From assembly GCA_003171255.1 (NCBI GenBank), contig PMYK01000028.1, forward strand, positions 11,328 to 50,257: a stretch of 38,930 bases of DNA. The letters are read 5' to 3'. This DNA comes from Chloroflexota bacterium. GTDB taxonomy: Bacteria; Chloroflexota; Limnocylindria; Limnocylindrales; CSP1-4. The notes beneath the pieces were generated by a model. It did no database searches and had not been told where the DNA came from. It saw only the letters and a program-made list of their open reading frames with translations. Positions 27,316-34,968 of the stretch are shown piece after piece (position 1 is the first letter of the stretch; each line of letters starts with the position of its first letter). Position numbers and translations under genes: made by a program.

Positions 27316-28584
27316 ATGGGCGTGAAGATCGCCGTCGTCGGCGGTGGCAGCACTTACACGCCGGAGCTGGTGGAGGGCTTCGCGGTCCGAGCGGATCGCC
27401 TCTCGATCGATGAGCTGGTCCTACTCGACCCGGACCAGGATCGCCTCGAGCCGGTCGGTGGGCTGACCCGCCGGATGCTCGATCACATCGGCTGGACCGG
27501 CCGGCTCATCACCACGTCCGATCGCTCGGCCGCCCTCGATGGCGCGGACTTTGTCGTGATCCAGCTGCGCGTCGGCGGCCAGGCGGCCCGCCAGGTGGAC
27601 GAAACGCTGCCGCACAAGTTCGGGATTCTGGGCCAGGAGACGACGGGGCCGGGCGGGCTGGCGAAGGCCTTGCGCACGGTCCCGCTGGTTCTGGAGATTG
27701 CCGAGGAGACGGCACGCCGCGCCGCGCCCGGGGCCTGGATCGTCGACTTCACCAATCCCGTGGGCATAGTCACGCAGGCGCTGCTCAACTCCGGTGCCCG
27801 AGCGCTCGGTCTCTGCAACGTGGCGATCGGCCTGCAGCGCCGGATGGCAGCCGATTTCGGCGTCGAGCCCGACCGGGTCTCGCTGGAACACGTTGGCCTC
27901 AACCACCTGACCTGGGAGCGGGCCGTTCGCGTCGACGGAGTCGATCGGCTGCCGGAGATGCTCGACCGGGATCCCGCCCGGATCGCCGACGAAGTTGGGC
28001 TGCCCGTGGAACTCATCTCCGAGCTGCGGGCCATTCCTTCCTACTACCTGCGCTACTACTACTGCCGAGCCCAGGTCCTGGAAGAGCAGCTCCGCGAGCC
28101 GTCTCGGGCCGAGGAGGTCATGGAGATCGAGCGTGACCTCCTCGAGATGTACCGCGATCCGAGCCTGAACACCAAGCCCAAGCTTCTCGAGAAGCGGGGC
28201 GGCGCCTTCTACAGCGAGGCCGCCGCCCAACTGATCGCCTCGCTGCACGCCGGGACGGGCGACGTCCAGGTGGTCAACGTTCGGAATGACGGGGCCCTGC
28301 CCGGTCTGCCCGACGACGCCGCGGTCGAGATCCCCGCACGGATCGATAGAGACGGCGCCCATCCGCTGCCGCTCGAGCCGCTCGCACCTGAGATCCGGGG
28401 CCTGGTCCAGGCAGTCAAGGCCTACGAAGACCTGGCCGTGGAGGCGGCCGTCAAGGGCGACCCCATCCTCGTCGAGAAGGCTTTGCTGGCCCACCCCCTG
28501 GTCGGACAGCATGCCATCGCCCGGCCGCTCGCCGACGCCCTGCTCGAGGCGAACAGAAAGTACCTACCGCGCTTCAACCGCTGA
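27316..28584 (+). CDS. GH4 family glycosidase, probable 6-phospho-beta-glucosidase
   Basis: A 422-residue NAD- and Mn-dependent glycosidase of family 4, which hydrolyses by oxidation-elimination rather than by two acids. The dinucleotide loop VVGGGSTYTPELV is at 7-19. QETTGPGG, DFTNPVGIV, the metal-binding Cys167 in GLCNV and His197 in GLNHL follow, matching the Cys/His metal ligands known in GH4. The SYYLRYYYC segment is typical of 6-phospho-beta-glucosidases rather than alpha-galactosidases. Substrates are usually PTS-phosphorylated disaccharides; here no PTS gene is near, but a sugar kinase is. The ATG at 27316 has GGAGG seven bases upstream. Confidence 0.92.
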   Translation: MGVKIAVVGGGSTYTPELVEGFAVRADRLSIDELVLLDPDQDRLEPVGGLTRRMLDHIGWTGRLITTSDRSAALDGADFVVIQLRVGGQAARQVDETLPHKFGILGQETTGPGGLAKALRTVPLVLEIAEETARRAAPGAWIVDFTNPVGIVTQALLNSGARALGLCNVAIGLQRRMAADFGVEPDRVSLEHVGLNHLTWERAVRVDGVDRLPEMLDRDPARIADEVGLPVELISELRAIPSYYLRYYYCRAQVLEEQLREPSRAEEVMEIERDLLEMYRDPSLNTKPKLLEKRGGAFYSEAAAQLIASLHAGTGDVQVVNVRNDGALPGLPDDAAVEIPARIDRDGAHPLPLEPLAPEIRGLVQAVKAYEDLAVEAAVKGDPILVEKALLAHPLVGQHAIARPLADALLEANRKYLPRFNR

Positions 28585-28902
28585 CGGCGCGGAGGGGTCC
28601 CGAGCCACGGAGGGCCCTTCGGAACCGAGGGGTTGTGACCGCCGGCACGGTCGAATGGGCCCACAGGCGGAGGGACGACGCTCGGACGCCCTGTAGACTC
28701 CGACGCTCAGGCCACCAACTAACGGTTATCACCTGACCATTCGAGAAGTGGGCCCGCTGGACCCGGCCTCGAGCCGGGCCGTGACGTGGCCCAGGCAGGC
28801 GCGGCTCGCCTCCCTGATCGGTGGCCAGCCGCCTCCGTGATCGGTGGCCAGCCGCCTCCGTCACCCTTCGCCATAACTCGTCCCGCTTTCAGGAGCAGCT
28901 TC
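28585..28902. other. Gene-free region between GH4 and the EamA transporter
   Basis: 318 bases without a supportable gene. It holds a C-C-C-G-G-C / G-C-C-G-G-G hairpin (about 28763-28779) that could end the GH4 transcript although no T-run follows, and a 23-bp tandem duplication at 28815-28860. AGGAGC at 28891-28896 is the ribosome site of the next gene. Confidence 0.5.
28815..28860. repeat. Two perfect copies of a 23-bp unit
   Basis: The units 28815-28837 and 28838-28860 are identical, followed by a divergent start of sequence. The duplication lies between the GH4 gene and the ribosome site of the transporter and may affect transcript start or leader length. Confidence 0.95.
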
Positions 28903-29847
28903 ATGATCGGTGCGCTAGTCGCAGCTCTCTTCTCCGGCGTGACGCCGGTCGTCGCCGGTCGTGCCATCAGGCTCATCGGCTTCGTGCGCGCCAACGTGAT
29001 CCGGCTCTCGTTCGCGGTCGTCATCCTGGGCGTCTGGGCCTTCGCCTTCGGCCAGGGTCTGCGTGGCGAGACCCTCCTGTTCGTCACCGCTGGCGCGATC
29101 GGCTTTGGCATCGGCGGCCTGTCACTCCTCGCGGCCCTGCCCCGACTCGGCGCGCCGCTGGCGTCGCTTGTCGAGGAAACGATCGCTGCGCCGGTGGCAG
29201 CTATCGTGGCCTGGGTCTGGTATGCGGACAAGCTGACGGCCAACCAGATCGCCTTCTGCGGCGTGATCCTCGCCGGCGTCGTCATCGGCCTGCTGCCTTA
29301 CGTTCGAGCCACCCTGGCCAGGGGCGTCGCGTCGAAGGCTATCGTGCTGGGCGTGGGCCTGGCCCTGCTGGCGGCGACCGCCCAGGGCATCAGCTTCGCC
29401 GCTACCCGCCACGGCATGCAGCTCATGAAGGCGGCCAAGACTCCGCCCGACGTCATCACCGTCGCATTCCAGCGGCTCATCGGCGGCTTCCTCGTCGCCA
29501 TCGCGGTCTACCTCATGGCTCGCTGGGTCTGGCGCAAGAAGTGGGGCTTTACCGCGGCGGACGGTTCCGAGAAGGCCGTCCTCAGCTCCGACGCCGGCAG
29601 ACTCACCACTCGGCCGCTCTTCTGGGGGACTCTGAACTCGCTCTTCGGCCCGATCCTTGCGGTCACCGGCACGGTCTGGGCTCAGCAGACCATGAATGCG
29701 GGCGTGGTCCAATCGATCGTGGCCATGGCGCCGATGATCAGCGTGCCGTTCGCGTTCTGGCTCGAAGGCCACAAGCCGCCGCGACTCTGGTACCTCGGAG
29801 CCGCCGTTGCAATCGTGGGGCTCGTTCTGGTCGATCTGAACAGCTAG
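28903..29847 (+). CDS. EamA/DMT-superfamily transporter
   Basis: A 314-residue membrane protein with about ten hydrophobic spans arranged as two similar EamA halves. Pieces such as MIGALVAALFSGVTPVVAGR, LVEETIAAPVAAIVAWVW and IAFCGVILAGVVIGLLP define the first half. GVVQSIVAMAPMISVPFAFW and YLGAAVAIVGLVLVDL close the second, which is the usual DMT ending. Members export or import metabolites such as amino acids, nucleotides or sugars; the cargo cannot be read here. The start is the ATG at 28903, with AGGAGC seven bases upstream. The frame stays open farther upstream, but through repeat sequence without a ribosome site. Confidence 0.85.
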   Translation: MIGALVAALFSGVTPVVAGRAIRLIGFVRANVIRLSFAVVILGVWAFAFGQGLRGETLLFVTAGAIGFGIGGLSLLAALPRLGAPLASLVEETIAAPVAAIVAWVWYADKLTANQIAFCGVILAGVVIGLLPYVRATLARGVASKAIVLGVGLALLAATAQGISFAATRHGMQLMKAAKTPPDVITVAFQRLIGGFLVAIAVYLMARWVWRKKWGFTAADGSEKAVLSSDAGRLTTRPLFWGTLNSLFGPILAVTGTVWAQQTMNAGVVQSIVAMAPMISVPFAFWLEGHKPPRLWYLGAAVAIVGLVLVDLNS

Positions 29848-29849
29848 GC

Positions 29850-29868
29850 CGAGCCGCTCAGCGGCTCG
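29850..29868. terminator. Candidate bidirectional terminator hairpin
   Basis: A perfect 9-base inverted repeat (CGAGCCGCT / AGCGGCTCG) with one central base lies two bases after the EamA stop, between two convergent genes. No T-run follows on either strand. GC-rich hairpins without U-tracts are common at gene ends in such genomes. Confidence 0.5.
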
Positions 29869-29941
29869 CGCGCCGTGCCGCCTCTCTGCGGGGTGCGCCG
29901 TGCCGCCCGCCTGCGCCGCGCGCCTGCGGGGTGCCCGAACC

Positions 29942-30616
29942 TCAGCCGGCGGCTTCGTACGTGCCGAGCAGGATGCGGTGGAGCTCGCCCTCGCACTCGG
30001 TGCGGCCGATGCCGATGACCTTGTCGCCCTCGCGCAGCTCGGTTTCGGAGCGGACCGACATGGCGCGCTCGTCGCGGATGATGGCGAAGATCGAGCAGCC
30101 GTCGGGCAGGTCCAAGCTGCCGGCGGTGACCCCGACCGCGGGCGAGCCGGTGCGCAGCTGGGCTTCGACCAGCTCGAGCTCGCCACCGCCCAGGACCGCC
30201 AGGTGGAGCAGCTCGTGGACCGGGATGTCGGCCTCGATTGAGCCCAGGATCATGCGCGTCGGCGACACGATCTCGTCGACGCCGAGATGCTTGAAGAGCC
30301 CCTCGTTCTTGGGGTTGTTCACCCGGGCGATCGTCCGCGGCACGTCGAAATGGTGCTTGGCCATCTGGCAGATGACGAGATTGTCCTCGTCGTCGCCTGT
30401 GACCGCTGCCACGATGTCGGCCCGATTCGCGCCGGCCTGACCGAGGTACTTGCCCTCGCAGCCATCGTGGGAGATGACGATCGAACCTATCTCCTCGGTG
30501 ATCTGTGTGGCGCGCGCCCGATCCCGTTCCATGAGGGCGACCTCGTGGCCGGACCCCATGAGCTCGCGGGCAAGGTAGTACCCGACCTTGCCGCCGCCAA
30601 CGACGATGACGAACAC
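29942..30616 (-). CDS. trkA: TrkA-type potassium transport regulatory protein (RCK N and C domains)
   Basis: A 224-residue cytoplasmic protein from a GTG start at 30616 with AGGAGG upstream. Residues 1-125 are an RCK-N/TrkA-N Rossmann domain (VIVVGGGKVGYYLARELMGS) that binds NAD(H) or nucleotide. Residues about 140-224 are a TrkA-C domain (LVEAQLRTGSPAVGVTAGSL, then LPDGCSIFAIIRD and GDKVIGIGRTE). Such proteins gate potassium channels or transporters by forming ring-like assemblies. It is the second of two adjacent TrkA-like genes downstream of an APC permease, the same layout as CeoB/CeoC in Mycobacterium. Confidence 0.94.
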   Translation of the reverse strand: MFVIVVGGGKVGYYLARELMGSGHEVALMERDRARATQITEEIGSIVISHDGCEGKYLGQAGANRADIVAAVTGDDEDNLVICQMAKHHFDVPRTIARVNNPKNEGLFKHLGVDEIVSPTRMILGSIEADIPVHELLHLAVLGGGELELVEAQLRTGSPAVGVTAGSLDLPDGCSIFAIIRDERAMSVRSETELREGDKVIGIGRTECEGELHRILLGTYEAAG

Positions 30617-30635
30617 GACGACCTCCTACCCGCGC

Positions 30636-31247
30636 TCAGCCGCGCGTGCGCCGAAAGCCGAGCCGCCGGGCCCGGACCGCGTCGGCCTCGCTGGTGTTGA
30701 CAGTGGGACGGCCGGCCAGTTCGGCCGCGCCGTGTGCGGCCCGCGCCTCGACCGCCGGAGGGGCCGGGCTTTCGATCGTTGGGGCCGACGGATGCGGATG
30801 CTCGTGGCCCGGGGTCTCGGGGATATCGATGCCGGGGCCGGTCTGCATCGGCAGGTTCAGGAAGGTCGAAACGGAGTCGACCATGATGTTGGTCCGGCAC
30901 AGTGTGACCACGCCCAACTCGGAATAGGCCGCAGCCCGGACCGGGTCGTTGATCTTGGCGATCACCTGCGGGATGGCGAACGACTCAGTGGCCAGCTGAG
31001 CGGCCATGATGTTGCGGTTGTCGCCCTCGGTAAGGGCCAGGAAGATGTCGGCGCCCTGGGCGCCCGATCGCCGCAGAACCTCTTCGTCCGTTCCGTCGCC
31101 GCGGACCGCAGCGCCCTTGAACGTCTCCGGAAGCCTGTCGAAAGCAGCGGTCCGGATGTCGAAGATGATGACCTCGTGCCCGTCCGCGTCGAGGTTCTCG
31201 GCCAGCGTCGACCCGACACGGCCGCAACCCACGATCACGATCTTCAT
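30636..31247 (-). CDS. TrkA-N domain protein lacking a TrkA-C domain
   Basis: A 203-residue protein with an RCK-N Rossmann domain at 1-125: MKIVIVGCGRVGSTLAENLD, an acidic end of strand 2 at FDIRT, and ALTEGDNRNIMAAQLA. The C-terminal 65 residues are Pro/His/Ala/Glu-rich and carry no TrkA-C fold, so they are probably disordered. It is likely to form mixed assemblies with the full-length TrkA protein encoded 20 bases downstream. Its ATG overlaps the stop of the universal-stress gene by four bases, so the three genes are co-translated. The missing C-domain could be ancestral or a loss. Confidence 0.9.
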   Translation of the reverse strand: MKIVIVGCGRVGSTLAENLDADGHEVIIFDIRTAAFDRLPETFKGAAVRGDGTDEEVLRRSGAQGADIFLALTEGDNRNIMAAQLATESFAIPQVIAKINDPVRAAAYSELGVVTLCRTNIMVDSVSTFLNLPMQTGPGIDIPETPGHEHPHPSAPTIESPAPPAVEARAAHGAAELAGRPTVNTSEADAVRARRLGFRRTRG

Positions 31248-31696
31248 TTCGACTCCTCGCCCATCGGCTCACGCACCACCCACACGGCGCAGGGGGCGTT
31301 CTGGAATGCGTAGGGGACGGCCCGTCCGATGGCGAAGTCGCCGCCGAAACGGGTTCGATAGGGCAGGCCCAGGATCAGCAGATCCGCGTCGCGAGCCGCC
31401 GCTTCGTCGACGATTGCCGCGCCGACGTCGCGAGCCTGGATGAGCACCGACTCGAGCTTGCCGTGCATTACCTCGGCGATGCCCTCGGCCGCGTCGAGCA
31501 CCCGCTGGGCCTCTTCGGTGGCCACGTCGGCGTCGAGCGGCTGCGTCCAGTCGAGCTCGACGACATGGACCGCGATCAGCTCGGCATGCGTGTGGCGGGT
31601 TACTTCGAGGGCCAGACGAACCATGTAGCTGTCAATGGGCCCACCGTTCAGAGCAATGACGGCGCGCCGGAAGACGGGCGTATTCGCCTCGGGCAC
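31244..31696 (-). CDS. Universal stress protein (UspA family)
   Basis: A 150-residue UspA-fold protein. It has the opening strand RRAVIALNGGPIDSYMVRLA, the central HAELIAVHVVELDW and the closing ADLLILGLPYR ... NAPCAVWVV. The usual ATP-loop G-x2-G-x9-G-[S/T] is altered: after FGGDFAIG the Ser/Thr is Arg (GRAVPYAF), so ATP binding is doubtful. USP domains accompany many cation transporters, and here the gene lies between an APC permease and two TrkA-like genes. The ORF begins at 31696 and runs to 31244, overlapping the next start by four bases. Confidence 0.88.
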   Translation of the reverse strand: MPEANTPVFRRAVIALNGGPIDSYMVRLALEVTRHTHAELIAVHVVELDWTQPLDADVATEEAQRVLDAAEGIAEVMHGKLESVLIQARDVGAAIVDEAAARDADLLILGLPYRTRFGGDFAIGRAVPYAFQNAPCAVWVVREPMGEESK

Positions 31697-31866
31697 CGGA
31701 CCTCCGATCTCATAGGTCGCAACATCGACCGCGTACGAGCGGGAACGATACCACTGGCCCGCAGCAACGTACGGGCCGAAGGTACCTGGACGAGCCGATC
31801 TGCGGGTGCGTCGGCCCCCGGCCGTTTGGCCTCATGTTCGCGCCGTTCGGCACCCGTGGCGGGCGG

Positions 31867-33942
31867 TCATTGGTTCCGGACGTTGTCGCCGGCGACCAGC
31901 GTGCCTGCAGGCTCGATCTCCGCGGCCGCGGCCGCGGCTCGGGCTTCGTCGCGTCGGTAGGGGACGTTGATCACTACGGTGTGGGCTCGGCCGAGGAGAG
32001 TGGCGCGCAGTTGCTTGGTGGCCTGGTTGTACAGGAGCCGCTCCCACCAGCTGCGGGCGACGTACTCCGGGATCAGCACGAACGTGATCGGTTCCTCGCG
32101 CTCGGATGGCCAGGTTCGATCCAGAACGTCGAGATAGGCGACGACGGGGGCGATCAGGGCCCGATATGGCGACTCGACCACGACCAGCGGGACATCAGGG
32201 ACGGTCTGGGTCCAGCGCTCGCGAATGTCGTCGCTCTTCTTCGGATCGTCGGAAACGTAGACGGCGCGGATGTCCGTCGTGATGGATCGGGCCACGTTGA
32301 GGGCCTGGATCACGGCCCGGTTGACGCCCGAGATCGGAATGACGACCCGGTTGTGCCGGTGCGGCTGCGGCACCGCGACGCCCGGTGTCAACTCGAGCTG
32401 CCGGGTTGACGAGGCGTACTGGTGCCGGATGAACATCATCATTGCGATCAGCACCGGGATGAAGACCAGGACCAACTTGGCCCCGGCGTCGAACTTCTCA
32501 TAGGCCACGACCAGGAACACGACGCCGGTCAGGACGGCGCCGACACCGTTCACAACGCTCCGCCAGGCCCACCCGGAGCTCCGCTCCCTGCGCCAATGGA
32601 TGACCATGCCGGCCTGCGACAGGGTGAAGCAGACGAACACGCCGACCGAGTAGAGCGGGATCAGGGCGTCGACTGAGGCATTGAAGGCGTAGAGCATCGC
32701 GATGGCGACCGCGGCCAGGACGACGATGCCCCAGGAGAAGGCGAGTCGGTCCCCCCGGAAGGCGAACTGGCGAGGCATGCAGTCATCCTGGGCCAGGATG
32801 GCCGCCAGGCGGGGGAAGGCATTGAAGCTGGTGTTGCAGGCCAGGAAGAGGATCATGGCGGCGCTGATCTGAAGCAGCAGGAACAGGAATCCGTTGCCGA
32901 AGACGGCATTGCCAACCTGGCCGAGGACGGTCGGGCCCTGAGCGGTCGTGGCCATCACGCCGTACTGCATGCCCACGAAGGTCAGGCCGATGAAGATCGT
33001 GCCCAGCAGCACGGCCATGATGATCAACGTGTTTGCGGCGTTCTTGGGCTCGGGCGGCTTGAATGAGGGAACGCCGTTGGCGATGGCTTCGACGCCGGTC
33101 AGGGCCACTGAGCCGCCGGCAAAGGCCTTCAGGAGAAGGAGAAGAGTGAATGCCTGGACGCCCGGCTGCTCCACGAACGCCGGCGGCGCCAGGTGGTGCG
33201 CAGTGCCGGTGACCGTGTTCATCAGGCCGACGCCGATGGCGAGCAGAGCCATGCCCACGAAGAGGTACGTGGGAATGGCAAAGATGTTGCCCGACTCCCG
33301 GATGCCCCGGAGGTTGGCCGCCGTCACCAGGATGATGACCAGCGCACCAAGTTCGACTTTGTAGGGCTGGATCGCGCTGAAGGCCGTCGCCAGGTTGGCC
33401 AGGGCCGAGGCGCTCGAGACGGCGACGGTCATGACGTAGTCGACCATCAGCGCCGCGGCGGCGATCAGACCGAAGTTGGGCCCGAGGTTCTCTCGGGCGA
33501 CCACGTACGCGCCACCTCCCGACGGGTAGCCGCGGCAAACCTGCCGGTAGCTGAAAGCCACGATCGTCAGCATCAACGCAATCGCGGCCGCGACCCAGAT
33601 GGACCAGGTCATCCAGGCCAGGCCGGCCAGCACCAGCACCCGCAGGATCTCATCGGTCGCGTAGGCGGAGGATGAGATCGCGTCCGAACTGAAGATCGGC
33701 AGCGCCAGCTTCTTCGACAGCCGTTCGCCGATCTCCTGCGCATTGGTGAGCGGCTTGCCGAAAACGAAGCCCCTGATTCGGGCCAGCCTGCGACCAATGG
33801 CCGTGGTAGGCGTGCTCGCCGCGGCCTTGGCAATCATCGTGCCCGGGCCCGAATAGCGGAAGAAGGCCGAGTGCGGTCGATCGACCACCACGCGCCGGTC
33901 GCCCAGCTTGCGACCGTGGAGAGGTGGGCGGGGAGCGGTCAT
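31867..33942 (-). CDS. APC-superfamily permease, KimA-like potassium importer
   Basis: A 691-residue membrane protein. A basic N-terminal arm (1-85) ends in LPIFSSDAISSSAYATDEIL, the signature of the KimA/YdaO branch of APC transporters. About twelve spans follow (about 85-510), with GYPSGGGAYVVARENLGP, a substrate-region motif, GSVALTGVEAIANGVPSF and LFLACNTSFNAFPRLAAILA. The cytoplasmic C-terminus (about 530-691) has a USP-like alpha/beta fold (RVVIPISGVNRAVIQALNVA). KimA imports potassium with protons and is inhibited by cyclic di-AMP in Bacillus; the same is inferred here. The start at 33942 is likely but lacks a strong ribosome site. It precedes usp and the TrkA pair. Confidence 0.87.
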   Translation of the reverse strand: MTAPRPPLHGRKLGDRRVVVDRPHSAFFRYSGPGTMIAKAAASTPTTAIGRRLARIRGFVFGKPLTNAQEIGERLSKKLALPIFSSDAISSSAYATDEILRVLVLAGLAWMTWSIWVAAAIALMLTIVAFSYRQVCRGYPSGGGAYVVARENLGPNFGLIAAAALMVDYVMTVAVSSASALANLATAFSAIQPYKVELGALVIILVTAANLRGIRESGNIFAIPTYLFVGMALLAIGVGLMNTVTGTAHHLAPPAFVEQPGVQAFTLLLLLKAFAGGSVALTGVEAIANGVPSFKPPEPKNAANTLIIMAVLLGTIFIGLTFVGMQYGVMATTAQGPTVLGQVGNAVFGNGFLFLLLQISAAMILFLACNTSFNAFPRLAAILAQDDCMPRQFAFRGDRLAFSWGIVVLAAVAIAMLYAFNASVDALIPLYSVGVFVCFTLSQAGMVIHWRRERSSGWAWRSVVNGVGAVLTGVVFLVVAYEKFDAGAKLVLVFIPVLIAMMMFIRHQYASSTRQLELTPGVAVPQPHRHNRVVIPISGVNRAVIQALNVARSITTDIRAVYVSDDPKKSDDIRERWTQTVPDVPLVVVESPYRALIAPVVAYLDVLDRTWPSEREEPITFVLIPEYVARSWWERLLYNQATKQLRATLLGRAHTVVINVPYRRDEARAAAAAAEIEPAGTLVAGDNVRNQ

Positions 33943-34231
33943 CTAGCGCACGGTCCTCTGCTGGGGGTTCTCATCGTGGTGGGCAACCGTTCGTGGCACG
34001 TCGAGCGCCTATACCCCGCGCGCCCGTGCCCAGCCGAACGCGGCCGTTCGACGGAGCCGGGTTAGGCTAGCATGCCGCCCCGCAGCCCGATGCCGTACCT
34101 GCGGCTCGATTCGAGTGGCCCGGTGGGCCCCATCGATGCCCCTCGAATGAACGGCTCGAAGGCGTTTGGCTCGGTCTGCTGACGATCGACCCGGCGCTTG
34201 CGGAGCGGCAGGTCCATCGATGCGGGTGCCA
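33943..34231. other. Intergenic region upstream of the APC permease
   Basis: 289 bases between the phosphoesterase stop (34232) and the APC permease start. It should contain the promoter of the potassium-uptake genes, but I find no convincing -35/-10 pair. One TATAGG (minus, near 34010-34015) is the best -10 candidate. No gene is supported. Confidence 0.4.
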
Positions 34232-34960
34232 TCAACGCCCGAGACTCAATCGTCGGGCCAGCCGCGACGGGAGGCCCGCCGCCAGCATTGCCTTCTGGGT
34301 GGCTCCAATGTCGTAGGCCACGCGCTGCCACGTGGCCCGACCGGCGGTCGTGTCGAGGATCAGGTAGCTGGCCGTCGGATCGCCGTCGCGCGGCTGCCCG
34401 ACGCTGCCCGGGTTCAGGAAGGCGCGCCGCTCGTCCAGCTCGAGCCGGCTCTCGGGATCCGCGGCAATCGCCTCGATGTGGCCACCGTTCTCGCGAAAGA
34501 TCATCGGAACATGGGTGTGGCCGATCAGGCAGTAGCGCGATCCGAGGACGGCCAGGTTCTCGCGGGCGGCGAACCTGGAGTCGAGGTACTCCCAGATCGG
34601 CTCGCGCGGGCTGCCGTGGACCAGCGTGAAGTCGGTGCCCTCCGGCGTCACCTGCTCGGGCAGGGCCTCGAGGTAGGCGAGAGTTGCCGCGTCGACATGG
34701 GAGCGGGTCCACTCGGCGGCGATCCTGGCGTCGGGGTTGAAGCCCTCGATCGACTCGCCGCCGCAGATCGCGTCGTCGTGATTGCCCAGGACTCCGATCG
34801 AGCCGACCTGGCGAAGCCGCTCCACCACTGCCGCCGGCTCGGGGCCGTAGCCGACCAAGTCGCCCAGATGCCAGACCGCATCCACCGTCCCAAGCGAGCC
34901 GAGGACCGCATCGAGGGCCTTCAGGTTGGAGTGGATGTCGGACAGTACCGCGACGAGCAT
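34232..34960 (-). CDS. Metallophosphoesterase (YfcE/MJ0936-like)
   Basis: A 242-residue calcineurin-type phosphoesterase with all metal-binding motifs in order: DIHSN at 8-12, GDLVGYGP at about 33-40, GNHDD at about 59-63, LVHGSP near 111 and GHTHVP near 146. YfcE-like enzymes hydrolyse phosphodiesters with Mn; the natural substrate is generally unknown. The ORF begins eight bases after the rsmG stop, so it is likely in the rsmG transcript. The length is normal for the family. Confidence 0.94.
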   Translation of the reverse strand: MLVAVLSDIHSNLKALDAVLGSLGTVDAVWHLGDLVGYGPEPAAVVERLRQVGSIGVLGNHDDAICGGESIEGFNPDARIAAEWTRSHVDAATLAYLEALPEQVTPEGTDFTLVHGSPREPIWEYLDSRFAARENLAVLGSRYCLIGHTHVPMIFRENGGHIEAIAADPESRLELDERRAFLNPGSVGQPRDGDPTASYLILDTTAGRATWQRVAYDIGATQKAMLAAGLPSRLARRLSLGR

Positions 34961-34968
34961 CGCCGCCC

